A program made the translations under genes and the position numbers. The notes beneath the pieces are model-generated. The model ran no database searches. It was not told where the DNA came from and saw nothing but the letters and a program-made list of their open reading frames with translations. This document shows positions 23,660 through 36,143 of a DNA stretch of 64,000 bases, in pieces. Origin of the DNA: Gordius sp. MW1 (Eukaryota > Nematomorpha > Gordioida > Gordea > Gordiidae). The DNA is taken from contig OZ038533.1 in NCBI GenBank assembly GCA_964036665.1, positions 14,603,075 to 14,667,074 of the forward strand, in the 5' to 3' direction. Numbering within the stretch: position 1 is the first letter of the stretch; each line of letters begins with the position of its first letter.

Positions 23660-24046
23660 AATAATACATAAACATACCTTATTATGTTATGATTAAATCA
23701 AAAGCAGTTGGTTATCTTGGGCTTGGGTAAGCAACAGTATGTTATTTATTTACCTTTACTTACCCCCCCCAACACCTCAGTCAGCCTTCCCTTATTTACA
23801 TTATTTACCATATACATAATATATTAAACAAGTTTTAGCATTAGAGCCTTGTAGAAGGGGGCGGGATAAATATTATGGTAATGCTGGGATGGGATAAAGA
23901 TAATACGGCACTTCAAATTTCTGGAGCAAAGTTTCCCAGAAGGAGGGAATCTAATTGTTGAGGAGAAGAAAAGATTACAATTATGTAATCCTTGTGGCCT
24001 AATTTTATTGAGAACTGGGTAAGAGAAGTGACGAATATAAGAGTTT
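23660..24046. other. Upstream flank of the transporter gene
   Basis: AT-rich with one C run near 23,765. No gene or recognised promoter element seen. Confidence 0.35.
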
Positions 24047-24639
24047 TAATTGCTATGCAATTTATGGGATCGTTTTTTGGTGTCCGTCCGTCGTCCGTCG
24101 TCCGTCGTCCGTCGTCCGTCGTCCGTTACCCTATCTATTTGCATTGGGTATATTAGGTTATCGCTTTTTTAAATTAATGGATGAGAAAGAGGTGCCCCAC
24201 CCCTCATCTCTATCTCCCTCGCTGTGTTATTTTTAATTGCTATGCATAAGAGGTGCCCCACCCCTCATCTCTATCTCCCTCGGTGTGTTATATAATGGTT
24301 ATATATAAGATTTGTTAAATTATCTATTATATAATAAACATAGATAAAAGTTGTGCTATGCAATTTAACTAGTTATATAATTAACATAAATAAAAGTTGT
24401 TTACTTTTAATTGCTATGCAATTTAACTAGTTTTGGTTATATAATAAATATAAAAGTTGTTTACTTTTAATGCTATGCAATTTAACTAGTTATAAATAAA
24501 CATAAATAAAAGTTGTTTACTTTTTAATTGCTATGCAATTTAACTAGTTTTGGGGTTGGAATCCCGGAGTTTTTTTTGACTCTTATGATTGTTCTTGTTA
24601 CTATCATTGATAATAAGAATTTTTGGCCGTCCGCTGGCT

Positions 24640-25675
24640 GCTGACCAATGAAAAAAATGACCATTGGCCAAAATGTGAATCGAAATTATTTTTTTCGTTT
24701 TTTTTGACTACTATAATTGTTCCTGTTTCTACCATTGCTATTATGACTTTTTGGCCGTCCGCTGGCTGCTGACCAATGTTATATAATAAACATAAATAAA
24801 AGTTGTTTACTTTTAATTGCTATGCAATTTAACTAGTTTTTGGGTTAGAATCCCGGAGTTTTTTTTGACTTTTATGATTGTTCTTGTTACTATCATTGAT
24901 AATAAGACTTTTTGGCCGTCCGTTGGCTGCTGACCAATGAAAAAAATGACCATTGGCCAAAATGTGCATCCGAGTTTATTTTTTCGTTTTTTTTGACTAT
25001 TATGATTGTTCCTGTTACTACCATTGCTATTATGACTTTTTGGCCGTCCGCTGGCTCCTGACCGATGGAAAAAATGACCATTGGCCAAAATGTGAATCGA
25101 AATTATTTTTTTCGTTTTTTTTGACTATTATGATTGTTCCTGTTCCTACCATTGCTATTATGACTTTTTGGCCGTCCGCTGGCTGCTGACCAATGAAATA
25201 AAATGACCATTGGCCAAAATGTGATTCGAAAACTTTTATTTCGTTTTTTTTGACTATTATGAATTTATATCCACTTTTATTGTGTCCTGGCTGCTGACCA
25301 ATGGAAAAAAATGACCATTGGCCAAAATGTGATTCGAAAATTTTTTTTTCGTTTTTTTTACTCTTGTGAATTTATATCCACTTTTACCGTGTGCTGGCTG
25401 CTGACCAATGGAAAAAAATGACCATTGGCCAAAATGTGAATCCGAGTTTATTTTTTCGTTTTTTTTTGACTATTATGATTGTTCCTGTTACTACCATTGC
25501 TATTATGACTTTTTGGCCGTCCGCTGGCTCCTGACCGATGGAAAAAATGACCATTGGCCAAAATGTGATTCGAAATTTTTTTTTTCTCGTTTTTTTTGAC
25601 TTATGAATTTATATCCACTTTTACCGTGTCCTGGCTGCTTACCAATGAAAAAAATGACCATTGGCCAAATTTTAT
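24640..25675 (+). repeat. Tandem array, units of 105-130 bp (copy A core)
   Basis: Each unit contains GGCTGCTGACCAATG, an A run, TGACCATTGGCC and a T-rich tract. CCAATG and CATTGG form a short palindrome in each unit. Confidence 0.8.
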
Positions 25676-26398
25676 ATATAACCTAAAAATTTATTATAGA
25701 TGGTCTAACAGACAGCCAACTATGTAATATATATTTTTAACCTTATAAATGCATATATATTTTTTTATTGGGTTAATATATTTCATTTAATTAGATTGTG
25801 ATTTCATAGAAAACCTAAAAAGTAATATTTAAAAAAATAATATAGGTATTAGATTCTAATTTACGATAAAATATATCGATAGAAACTAACACAAAATTCG
25901 AAACCTCCTTCAAAGGTATAAGCATAGCCCGTTATTTCTAATTAAATTGAATCTACTATTAAACTCAGACACGAATTGTACTTTATTAGATGGCGCGCGT
26001 AAGTTTATATAATTAGTAAAATTTTTCTACGTGTCATAGATATTACACCGCACGTGTGGCAGGGAAATGTCCGATATTTTTAAAATGAAAAGGTATTTTA
26101 GGAATCTGAAAAGGTTATTTTACCCCCGGCCGCCCTGGGCACCTACGGGTAAAGTTTCGAGCGAATCGGGCTGGTAGTTTAAGAATTTAGCCCTTTTTTA
26201 AAACTAAAAAAAAACTTTTTTTTAATTTTTTTTTTACATTAAATTAATTTTTTGTTTTTGTTAATACCATTGATAATATGACTTTTTGACCGTCCGCTGG
26301 CTACTGACCGACGATATATATTGATTTTCTAAACATAAAACACAACTTTATTATTTCATCATCTATATAAATAACATAATAACTTCTACTATTTTAAA

Positions 26399-26470
26399 GC
26401 CAGCATGGTATAGTGGTTATAGCGCCGGCTTGTGAACTGGAGGTGTGGGGTTCAAGTCAGTGAGGGGACA
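26399..26470 (+). repeat. tRNA-like segment (SINE-type), copy A
   Basis: An A-box-like TGGTATAGTGG (26,406) and a B-box-like GGTTCAAGTC (26,449) have tRNA spacing, with TTGTGAA where an anticodon loop would fall. The two ends do not pair as an acceptor stem, so this is a tRNA-derived relic, not a tRNA gene. Confidence 0.6.
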
Positions 26471-26870
26471 AATTTTTTTTTTAATTTTTTTAAATTAAAT
26501 TAATATTTGTTCATGTTAATACCAATGATAATATGAATTTTTGACCGCCCGCTGGCTACTGACCAATAAAAAAATGACCATTGGCCAAATAAATCGAAAT
26601 TTTTTTTCGTTTTTGAATTGGTTAACATTGATAATTACCCTATGTCCTCCCCTACAAGGGCCTATAACTAATTAACTAATTATTTTGCATCTAATACCCC
26701 CTATAGGCATTCTCGCCCCTTCCCACCTTTCTCGCCCATAAATTGCATAGCAAATATGCTACGTTTATACGGAGTATAGAAGAGTTCCCCCTTCCCCTCT
26801 TCCCTTCCCCTCTTCCCTTCCCCTACTCCCCTTCCCTTCTCCCCCTTCCCACGAGGGCCGAAGGCCCGAG

Positions 26871-27467
26871 TATATATTTTTTTTGGATTTATGTGCAATA
26901 AATCTCTTTTTTTGGAGCGTATTTGAAGTATTAAGGACAATGGCACCAAAAATGGGGGGGGGGGGGGAGATTGTGTAAATTAGGGATTATACTTTTTATA
27001 AAAAATTAAAATTAATTCAGTAAAATAGGTTCTTTTAAGTGTCGCAGTCTATTTTTATTACAAAATTACTTTTTTTGCGATATTAATATTTTTAGGCTGT
27101 AAAATTTTTAAAATATTTATTAATTACCGAGAACAAAATATAAAGGTTCTGGGGTTTGAAAAAATCACGAATATTACATTTGCAATATATTTTGACACTC
27201 ATGTGCCTTGTTATAAAATTGGAACTTTTAAATAATCTCAAGATAGTTATTTAAACCGTCTCAGCATTTTTATTATCAAAATTCACTGAAATTTTCAATC
27301 AATGTCGTGTTTTTTAACTTACATTTTACTAATCGTACTTCTCTTGTAATATTAGTAACAAAAAAAGTTACAAAGCCGATTTAAAAGGGAGTGGGAAGTA
27401 GGGCATGAAATTTGAGACACATAAAAGTCTTCTTTTTTTTTAAAGTACACATGAAAGCAATATAACT
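26871..27467. other. AT-rich intergenic sequence
   Basis: One G run at 26,955; otherwise nothing recognised. Confidence 0.35.
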
Positions 27468-27927
27468 CAGAGGTCAGATTTATTAGAATTTTTCTGCCCG
27501 AACCCGGCCCGATTTTTTAATTCATCTGCCCGCCCGAGCCCGCCCTAACCCTTTTATGTGTCCGGCCGGCCAGGCCCGAATTATAAAAGCTGCCCGAACT
27601 GCGCGGCCCAAAATGGTGTGTTTTAAAATTTTTAGCACTAATTTCATTATATTTTTTAAATAATTTTATCTTCATTTTTGATATTTTTGGGATAAAAACT
27701 AGGATTAAAAAACATTACAAAATCAAATTAAAAAGAAACGAATTATACACTAAACCAATATAATATATTATTTTAATAACAACATGGAGCCCGAATGGCC
27801 CGAATCTTGTTATAATTTCCGCCCGGGCCCGCCTGAAAATCAAAATTTACGACAGTTGCCAGCCCCGGCCCGTGGGCCGGGCGAGCTAATTCGGGCAGCG
27901 GGCCGGGCTGGAAATTTCTGGTCTCTG
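27468..27927. mobile_element. Non-autonomous hAT-like element, 460 bp
   Basis: Starts CAGAGGTCAG, ends CTGGTCTCTG, with GGCCCG-rich subterminal tracts as at 16,516. AATATAACT flanks both sides (27,459-27,467 and 27,928-27,936); eight of these bases are enough for a hAT duplication. Confidence 0.78.
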
Positions 27928-28451
27928 AATATAACTTAAAAATAATGTTAGGGCCATAGACTAGATAGACTGCTTATCAACGCACAAAATGTGTATATTC
28001 TTTTTTCCGCCATCTTGAGAGGCACATTGTAAAGTGGTGATCATAAAGAAATTCGTAATTTTGGCAAATTAAATAATCTTAAAAAGGTAAATAAAAAATA
28101 TTGAATTGGGTAGATATCAAAAACAGCATTTTAAAATAAATATCATTTAAAAAATACATAAAAATTAAAAATGTAAAAAATGCGATTAAGGTTTGTTTAA
28201 TAATATAGCGACATAAATATTAATTGCTATTTTGTAAAATATTAATTTATTGACGTTCGTTTTAATTTATAAACTAGTGAGGAAGGTAAATTGACTGTTA
28301 TAGGGAAAAATTACATGGTTAAAATACACTCATTGCCCTCTTCAAAATTTAATCTACAACGCATTATTTTAAAATATATAACACTTAAGAAAAAGTTTAA
28401 CTCATCCGTCCATAATCTATTCCTCAACCTCGTCCACTATCTTAACCGCTA

Positions 28452-31290
28452 ATGAAGATCAAAATAGCCTCAATAAATATCAATTCCCTTATGATACAAG
28501 GCCAACAACAGATGATGTTAACATTCGCAAGAAATCATAAACTCGACATCTTATGCCTACAACAGACGCGAATTCCTCATTCTAGAATCGACAGCAACTC
28601 CGAGTACACCCTTTACCACGTGGGTTTTACAGACAATTCAGCCACAGGGGTTTCAACATTTATAAGTAAACGTCTTTCCGTTCTGAGTATCGACTGGGTA
28701 AACGAAAGAAATCTTATAATTAATCTAACAATAGGGATACGTGTGGTGTCGGTGATAAACGTTTATGCCCCTACATCTTCCTACAAAACTAAGGTTATTA
28801 ACGAATTTTTCAGTCTTCTCTCTGACAAAATCAAAAAATTAAGCCGCAAGTCGGTGCCAGTTATAATCGGTGACTTGAATTCATCCGTCGGGCGCACTGA
28901 CCGTGACAACCCTAATTAATAGGCCCTAACACCTTAGGCTCCAACAACAGAAACGGTATTATTCTAAAAAAATGGTGCAATACGGGAAATTGGCAAATTA
29001 CTTCAACATTCTCAGATCTTCCCTATAATCGGCTGGCCACCTTCTGGAAAAAAAAACAACTTGCAATCAAGCCAAATAGACCATCTGATCTGTAGGTCAA
29101 GACATTTAAAAATCGTCAGAAACTTTCATATAATTTTGGACCCCCTCACTGATGACGCTGACCATTGTGCAATAGCCGCTGAACTAGTGTTGAAAGCAGC
29201 TACCCTACGGGTTCCTTCGACACGCAAATCCCAGAAAATAAGGCCCCAAGGTCTGTCCCAAACCACTGAATTTAGGGACCGCCTACACCTAAAAATCCAA
29301 AACAACAACCTTTCCGACCTGTCGATAAACGATCACAGCATTAAAATATCAGAAATTTTTACAATTCCCTTGAAGGACCAGAGTCGAATTAGAACAAAGA
29401 CATGGTTTTCAGAAAAAACACTTGGGCTCCTCAAGACAAAATCTAACATCTACTTTGATAGAAATGAGTTTCCTTTCAAAAACGCATGCTTATCCGCTCT
29501 CAGCAAGCGTATTAAATCCAGCATCAGACAAGACAAAATTGCGTTTATTAACGCAAAAACCACAGAGGCAGAAGCGGCAGCACGCTCTAATAACAATCAC
29601 CAGCTATTTACCATCCTAGACAGCCTTAACTATAACACATTCTCCAAACGAGCCTACAACAGCATAAACACAGTTGGCGGCTCCAACGACTCCTTGGCCC
29701 AAACCAAAGCTTGGGAAGACCATTTCCGATTAATCTTGTCGCCCCAGCCCTTATTCCCTGTAGTGGATATATACAAAGGATTTATCGTAAACTTTAAAGG
29801 CCTACCACCCCTCCACATCGATACGGATCCCCCCTCTTTATTCGAAATTGACAGAGCTATCAAGTCACTCAAATCCCACAAAGCGGCCGACCCGTCAGGT
29901 CTAACCTCAGAAGCACTTATAGCCGACTCTCATATCTCTAGCTCTCTTTTGCACCACTTGTTTCGGAAAGTTTGGACGAAAGAGGTTATACCGGACTCCT
30001 GGACAATAGGTCACTTGATCAAACTTTTCAAAAAAGGAGATCCATCCAATCCCAACAACTACCGGGGCGTGACTATCATTAACCTGGAATCAAAAATATT
30101 CACAAGGTTATATACAATCGAATTTACAGCGAGGTGGATGAAATAATTAAAAACAATCAAACAGGGTTTAGGAAGTGCCGTACGACGACAGAGCACATAA
30201 TAACATTAAGGAACATAATGTATATCTCACGGACAAGCGGTGCCCCCCTGGTTCTTGTTTTTTTAGACATCGCTAAAGCTTTTGACTCGCTGTGCCATCT
30301 ATACATTTGGGAAGCGCTATGCCTATTAGGCTTGCCTAAGAAAATAACTCTCATGATCTTTCTACTCTATGAAAACATGAAACTAGTTATCTCCCGCCTC
30401 CACCATAAATCGGAGCCCATACCAGTAACATCGGGTGTCAGGCAAGGTTGCCTGCTGTCCCCTCTCCTCTTTATAATTGCGATGGATCTAATATGAAGAG
30501 ATCCACACTTCCGACCGATGGTATCAAACTAAATGGCACTATTCTATCATCCCTGCTGTTCGCAGACGCCATATGTCCAGTGGCCCCTTCTATTTCCAAA
30601 GCACAACTTATGTTAGACAGGTTCAGCATCCAGGCCAAGCAAGCAGGACTGTTTATAAACACCGAGAAATGCTCAATGATTCGTATAAACGATTCTTCGA
30701 ACTCTACTCTGCTAGTCAACAAAAACGTAATAAATGCATCTGAAAAAGTCCGTTATTTGGGAGTGGACCTCACTCCAGATACCTACGCCGAAGCTGATGT
30801 CGAATCGAAGATCCGTCGGACCATGGTCAAATTCTACTCATGCTCAGCGATTTGGCGCTCACGTCAACTGACGCTCCATACACGTCTGAGGATTTTCAAA
30901 GTCACTATCCTACCAATTCTCTTATACGGTTGCGAATCTTGGTCACTGAAGGCTCCCAGCTTAAAGAAACTACAAGTCAGTCTCAATAAAATGCTACGTA
31001 TCGTTTGCCGAATATTTTACCCGACGAGAATAACCAACGAGAATCTATGGGTGCGCTGCAAAATCGCTCCAATTAAAAACATTCTACTGGCGAGGAAATG
31101 GGGCTTTCTGGCTCATCAAGTACGAAGGAAGGGAACCAACTATTGTCTGTCTTCCCTGTTCTGGCGTCCACCCATGCTAAAAGGTCGCAAATGCAATGGC
31201 AGCTGGCTCTACAAGGTGTTTCGCGATGTCCAAACACTAGGCCATGATTGGAATTCATTGCTGACCATCATGCAAGACAGGAAACTTTAG
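28452..31290 (+). pseudogene. Non-LTR retrotransposon (LINE), endonuclease and reverse transcriptase, inactive
   Basis: The N-terminal AP-type endonuclease (28,452-29,170) shows SININSL, LCLQQTR, NVYAPT, IGDLN and, later, SQIDHLI and DADHC. The reverse transcriptase follows: GLTSEALI, NYRGVTIINL, VFLDIAKAFDSL, SGVRQGCLLSPLLF, then LLFADA, RYLGVDL and LLYGCESW. It would copy its own RNA at a nicked target. It is dead: stops or frameshifts fall near 28,918, 29,055, 30,146 and 30,490, the endonuclease Glu is Gln (LQQT for LQET), and the polymerase FADD is FADA. The domain order with no visible first ORF suggests RTE-like or a related clade; clade not proven. Confidence 0.85.
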
Positions 31291-31576
31291 AAAGACTTCT
31301 CAATAAACCATTTATTGCGGCTCTCTCATTAATGATCTTCACACGGATTATTCATTTACGACATTATCATTATAGCTTTACATTACTCTCAAGCAATAGG
31401 TATTACATATTTACATGTCATAATTACATTGCATAATTAACCATTTTATTACAGCATACTCACACACGTTATCACTAACGTGGCCTGATGCGCCATTTGG
31501 CGTTAGAAGGGGCTCAATCTTAGATTGCACTAACTAAGCTCTTGGGCGTCTTCGCGGCAAACATACATACATATGG
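31291..31576 (+). mobile_element. LINE 3' untranslated tail
   Basis: Follows the last coding fragment and ends in short CATA repeats (31,559-31,574) instead of poly-A, as in several LINE clades that end in microsatellites. Confidence 0.55.
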
Positions 31577-31814
31577 CATGAGCAGTCTATCTAGTCTATG
31601 GTTAGGGCATTGTTTATTTTTTATTATAGCTAGCTATAGCTGGTGCTGTAAACATTTTAAAAAAATCAACACAATTAGCCATGATAAAAAATAATAGTCT
31701 TATTTCGATAATATAATTATAATATAAATATTATAGAGCGAATATAAAGATTTTTTGTTTATAAAAATTTTTTCTTATAAATTTTAATAATTGTTTTACA
31801 AATTTTCGTCGGAT

Positions 31815-32095
31815 AAGCAGGAACGCTTTGCATTTAATACAGCATTAGATAAACTAAAAAACCCGCTCCACAGGGGCAGTTGAGTGGATTGGAGTATTGT
31901 ACTTACTAAACAAATCTTTTAAAGCAGAAAATTTATTAAACATTTAATGTTTTGTACTTCGCTTCAAAAAATTGCCATAAGATATCATCCTCCAATCCGC
32001 TCTCTACTTCCTCGTAAAAAAACGATATTTCGGAATCGACAGTTCTTTTATTATCAATTCTAGGGGTTTCAATCTTTTTTCCATAAAACAAAAAG
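31815..32095 (-). pseudogene. hAT transposase C-terminal fragment
   Basis: On the minus strand the frame reads DSEISFFYEEVESG, DDILWQFFEAKY, then after a break LFSKYNTPIHSTAPVERVF, a stop, and a frame change into NAVLNAKRS and LSDENL. NTP-x-x-S-x-A-x-VER-x-F and K-R-x-x-LSDEN are typical of the hAT dimerisation domain. It differs in sequence from the fragment at 16.7 kb, so it is a second lineage. Terminal repeats not found. Confidence 0.72.
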
Positions 32096-32278
32096 TTTAT
32101 TATTTTTAACATTAATTAATTACTAAATTCGGTCCTTTATATGAAATGAGTTAAAATATTTATCATATTTGGCCACGTCAATTCATCTACTGATTTTGAA
32201 TATTCAGAATCTGAATGACGATATATAAATATGATTGTCCATATTAACCTATAAATTAAAATATAATTAACAATTCAA

Positions 32279-32436
32279 CATGGGCGAAGCCAGGAGGGGG
32301 GGGGCGGCTGCTCCCCCCTAATTTACAAAAAAAATTTCAATGCAAAAACTTTAAAAAATTAAAAATAATTATGTTTTGCCCCCTCTAAATAAACTTTTAA
32401 ACGTTTTGCCCCCCCCCCCCCACCCCAACGCCCATG
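32279..32436. mobile_element. MITE, CATGGGCGTAGCC family
   Basis: CATGGGCGAAGCCAGG and ACGCCCATG ends with G and C runs inside. Confidence 0.65.
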
Positions 32437-33022
32437 AATTACAAATTAATAAACTTTAATCTTATCCTCTTTTGCACGTTGAAAAGTATTTCGGAACAGA
32501 AAAATAGAAAAATAGCTGATTAAAAAATATAAGACTTTTTTGTTACAAAATTCGGATTAACATTATTTTTCAAATAAATAAAAATAAAAAAGGGTTTTTT
32601 AAAATTGAACGAACGTTAAATACGAACGCTTTCATAAAAAAGGAACGCGTTCACGTTCAGAGTTTACCAAAAAAAGGAACGTCGTTCATCAATTTTTCAA
32701 AAAATTTGAACGCATTCATTCACGTTCTATATGATTATATAAGCCCAACACAATTCATCCAAACGATTACTCCATGTAATAACACTCACCTCAACTTCGC
32801 TCTGCTCCTACATAGATTCCACTATCCCCTAAATTGGCGTTTACAACTTATTCTGCCGTTATCACATTACATTAGGATATTCTATAGTTTTTCAACCACC
32901 ACATTTATCTGGATATTCGAATGCAAACAACTTACATCAACTATTCATCCACCCTGCCAGTAAACTTCGCTACATCTCCACTTTTATCTCCTCGCTCATA
33001 TTCAATTTCGTTGCTTCTTTCT
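32437..33022. other. AT-rich sequence with GAACG-rich inverted words
   Basis: 32,605-32,725 holds several GAACG/CGTTC words, perhaps a decayed MITE. An 85-codon frame at 32,706-32,963 has no recognisable domain and is not called. Confidence 0.3.
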
Positions 33023-34309
33023 TAGTGTTGCGATCTCGTCTCGGTCTCGAAAACAAAATCTCGTCTCGTCTCGGGAACGATTATGAAAATCTCGATCTCG
33101 TCTCGTCTCGGTCTAGAAAAATCTCAATCTCGTCTCGTCTCGACTTTTTAAAAAAAAATATATACGGAATAAAAATCTCTCTTGTTTTATTAAAAATATT
33201 AAATAAGTGTTAAAAAATCCAAATGGCAAACTTTTATATTTTTTAAAAAACTTTAATACACAAACTTTTTAAAGATTTAGCGGGACACGACATCTCATTG
33301 ACAATATAAAGATATTAATTAATTCATAAAAAAATATTCCTATGGAAAGTGCAAACTAAAAATAAATTTGAAGTATAGAAAATTAAATTTTATTGTTCTA
33401 GCAAACCATAAGATTTGTATCAAATTCACTGTGTTTGTCAACTCTAAATAGACTGAGAAAATTATAAGTTCGCTTATAGTGACTTAGTTGCACAATTGAG
33501 ACCCGTTATTAACCCTAGCTAAAGCTTTAAAGCCGACCTTAACATATTTAAGGCAACGTTTTAGTCCATTGATATTATTATCATCAATTATAGCCCATAG
33601 TGTTTATTGCATGTTCACTATAGCGTTATAAACCACAAAGTGAGAGTGATCGATCAACTAGTTGTACATATTAATACGTTATAAAAACAACAAAAGCAGC
33701 ATTATATAGGATTAAGAACATAAGGTTTTAAACTTTAAATTAAAGTGCACGTATATTTAAATTTGTGACAAAAATCAATATAATCAAATTTATATTCCAA
33801 ATAATTATCTTGCAATCCTAACTAACTTTGCCATATAATAGTTATTTATCGAATACAATATAGGTTCGTGTATTTATATTATATTGCACAATTATAGAAA
33901 TTATAGTAAATTTGAATGCCAACCCAGCTTGTAATGTGAAAAGTTATGCATATGACAAAACTATGTATCACATAATGTCTTATTAAGGTTCAAATTTATA
34001 ATTCGCATCATGCAGGATGATTAACTGCGAAATTCAAATATGCTTTAGTAATATTTACTATTCTATCAGAACTCATTCTATGCCTAAACTTTTGAAATAT
34101 TAATTGCTATGCAATTTATGGGCTCGTTTTTGGTTGTCCGTCGTCCGTCGTCTACCAAGTTATTGGCGCCAGCTTTGTGACCTGGATATCCCGGGTTCAA
34201 GCCAGGGAGAGGACGAATTTTTTTTTTAATTTTTTTAAATTAAATTAATATTTTGTTCTTGTTAATACCATTGATAATATGAATTTTTGACCATCCGCTG
34301 GCTACTGAC

Positions 34310-35360
34310 CAATGAAAAAAATGACCATTGGCCAAATAAAGCGAAATTTTTAATTACTATATGCAATTTATGGTATTTTTTCGTCTTTGAATAGGTTAAC
34401 ATTGATAATTACCCTATGCCCTTTCCTACAAGGGCCTACGCCTCTACTGATATGGGTCCCTGTGCCCCTTACCAAAGCCTATGCCTTTACTGATATGGGT
34501 CCCTGTGCCCCTTACCAAACCCTATGCCTTTACTAATGTGGGTTCGAATCCCGGAGAGGGCAAAATTTTTATTTATTTTTTAAATTAAATTAATATATTG
34601 TTCTTGTTAATACCATTGATATTGTGACCTTTTGGCCGTCCGCTGGCTACTGACCAATAAAAAAAATGACCACTGGCCAAAATGTGTATCGAAATTATTT
34701 TTTTCGTTTTTTTGACTATTATGATTGTTCCTGTTACTACCACTGCTATTGTGACTTTTTGGCCGTCCGTTGGCTGCTGACCAATGGAAAAAAATGACCA
34801 TTGGCCAAAATGTGATTCGAAAATTTTTTTTTCGTTTTTTTGACTATTATGACTTTATATTTACTTTTACCGTGTCCTGGCTGCTGACCAATGGAAAAAA
34901 TGACCATTGGCCAAAATGTGATTCGAAAATTTTTTTTTAGTTTTTTTTGACTATTATGAATTTATATCCACTTTTACCGTGTCCTGGCTGCTGACCAATG
35001 GAAAAAAATGACCATTGGCCAAAATGTGATTCGAAAATTTTTTTTTCGTTTTTTTTGACTCTTTTGAATTTATATCCACTTTTACCGTGTTCTGGCTGCT
35101 GACCAATGGAAAAAAATGACCATTGGCCAAATTGTGAATCAAAATTTTTTTTCCGTTTTTTTTGACTCTTATGATTGTTCCTGTTAATACCATTGATAAT
35201 ATGACTTTTTGGCCGTCCGCTGGCTGCTGACCCATGGAAAAAAATGACCATTGGCCAAAGTGAGCATCAAAAATTTTTTTTCCGTTTTTTTGGATATCAT
35301 TGACCTATAGAGTATCTGTTGGTACTGACCAATGAAAAAAAATGACCATTGGCCAAATTT
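34310..35360 (+). repeat. Tandem array, units of 105-130 bp (copy B core)
   Basis: About eight units with GACCATTGGCC, as in copy A. Confidence 0.78.
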
Positions 35361-36071
35361 TATATATAACCTAAAAATTTATTATAGATGGACTAAAAGA
35401 CAGCCAACTATGTAATATAAATTTTTAACCTTATAAATGCATATATATTTTTTTATTGGGTTAATATATTTCATTTAATTAGATTGTGATTTCATAGAAA
35501 ACTTAAAAAAAGAGGTATTAGATTAATTTACGATACAATATATTGATAGAAACTAACACAAAATTCGAAACCCCCTTCAAAGGTATAATCATAGCCCGTT
35601 CTTTCTAATTAAATTCAATCTACTATTAAACTATTAAAACACGAATTGTGCTTTATTAAATGGCGCGCGTAAGTTTATATAATTAGTAAAATTTTCTAAG
35701 TGTTATAGATATTACACCGCACGTGTGGCCGGGAAATGTCCAATATTTTTAAAACGAAATGGTATCTTAGGAATCTGTAAAGGCTATTTTACCCCTGGCC
35801 GCCCTAGGCACCTACGGGTAAAGTTTCGAGCAAATCGGGCGGGTAGTTTTAGAATTTAGCCCTTTTTTAGAACTAAAAGGAATTTTTATTTTAGTTTTTT
35901 TTCTTTAGAATTAAATTAATATTATGTTCTTGCTAATACTATTGATAAGTTTACTTTTTGACGGTCCGCTGGCTACTGACCGATGAAATATATTGATTTG
36001 CTAAACATAAAACAGAACTTTATTATTTCATTATCTATATAAATAACATAAAAACTTCTACCATTTTAATA

Positions 36072-36143
36072 CCAGCAGGGTGTGAGTGGTTATAGCTAAC
36101 CGCTTGTAAACTGAAGGCAACGAGTTCAAATCCCGGAGAGGGC
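36072..36143 (+). repeat. tRNA-like segment (SINE-type), copy B
   Basis: GTGAGTGGTTATAGC followed by the B-box-like GAGTTCAAATCC, at the same place as the segment in copy A. A further B-box (GGGTTCAAGCC) lies near 34,195. Confidence 0.55.

Larger units (their letters stand above)
24047..26870 (+). mobile_element. Helentron/DINE-1-like non-autonomous element, copy A
   Basis: Starts TAATTGCTATGCAATTTATG; an inverted copy of this motif (CATAAATTGCATAGCAA) lies near the other end. After the start come a GTCC/GTC microsatellite (24,082-24,126), repeats of CTATGCAATTTAACTAGTT, and about eight tandem units of 105-130 bp each holding GACCATTGGCC. A tRNA-like segment and a C-run tract precede the final hairpin GGGCCGAAGGCCC with CGAG beyond it. 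Subterminal inverted repeats, microsatellite, tandem core and 3' hairpin are the layout of Helitron-related DINE-1/HINE elements. No protein is encoded. The class is inferred from layout, not sequence match. Confidence 0.55.
27954..31601. mobile_element. MITE of the GACTGCTCAT family, split by a LINE
   Basis: Ends CCATAGACTAGATAGACTGCT and its inverse at 31,581-31,601 match base for base. TTAGGG borders both sides. Nearly all the present length is the inserted LINE; only about 25 bp of the element remain to the right of it. Confidence 0.65.

Noticed and set aside
24640..25675. Regularly spaced repeats resembling a CRISPR array
   Set aside because: Units are contiguous tandem repeats without unique spacers, in an animal-type genome; the same holds for 40.7-43.0 kb.
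26399..26470. tRNA gene
   Set aside because: A and B boxes are present but the ends do not form an acceptor stem; it lies inside a repeated element.
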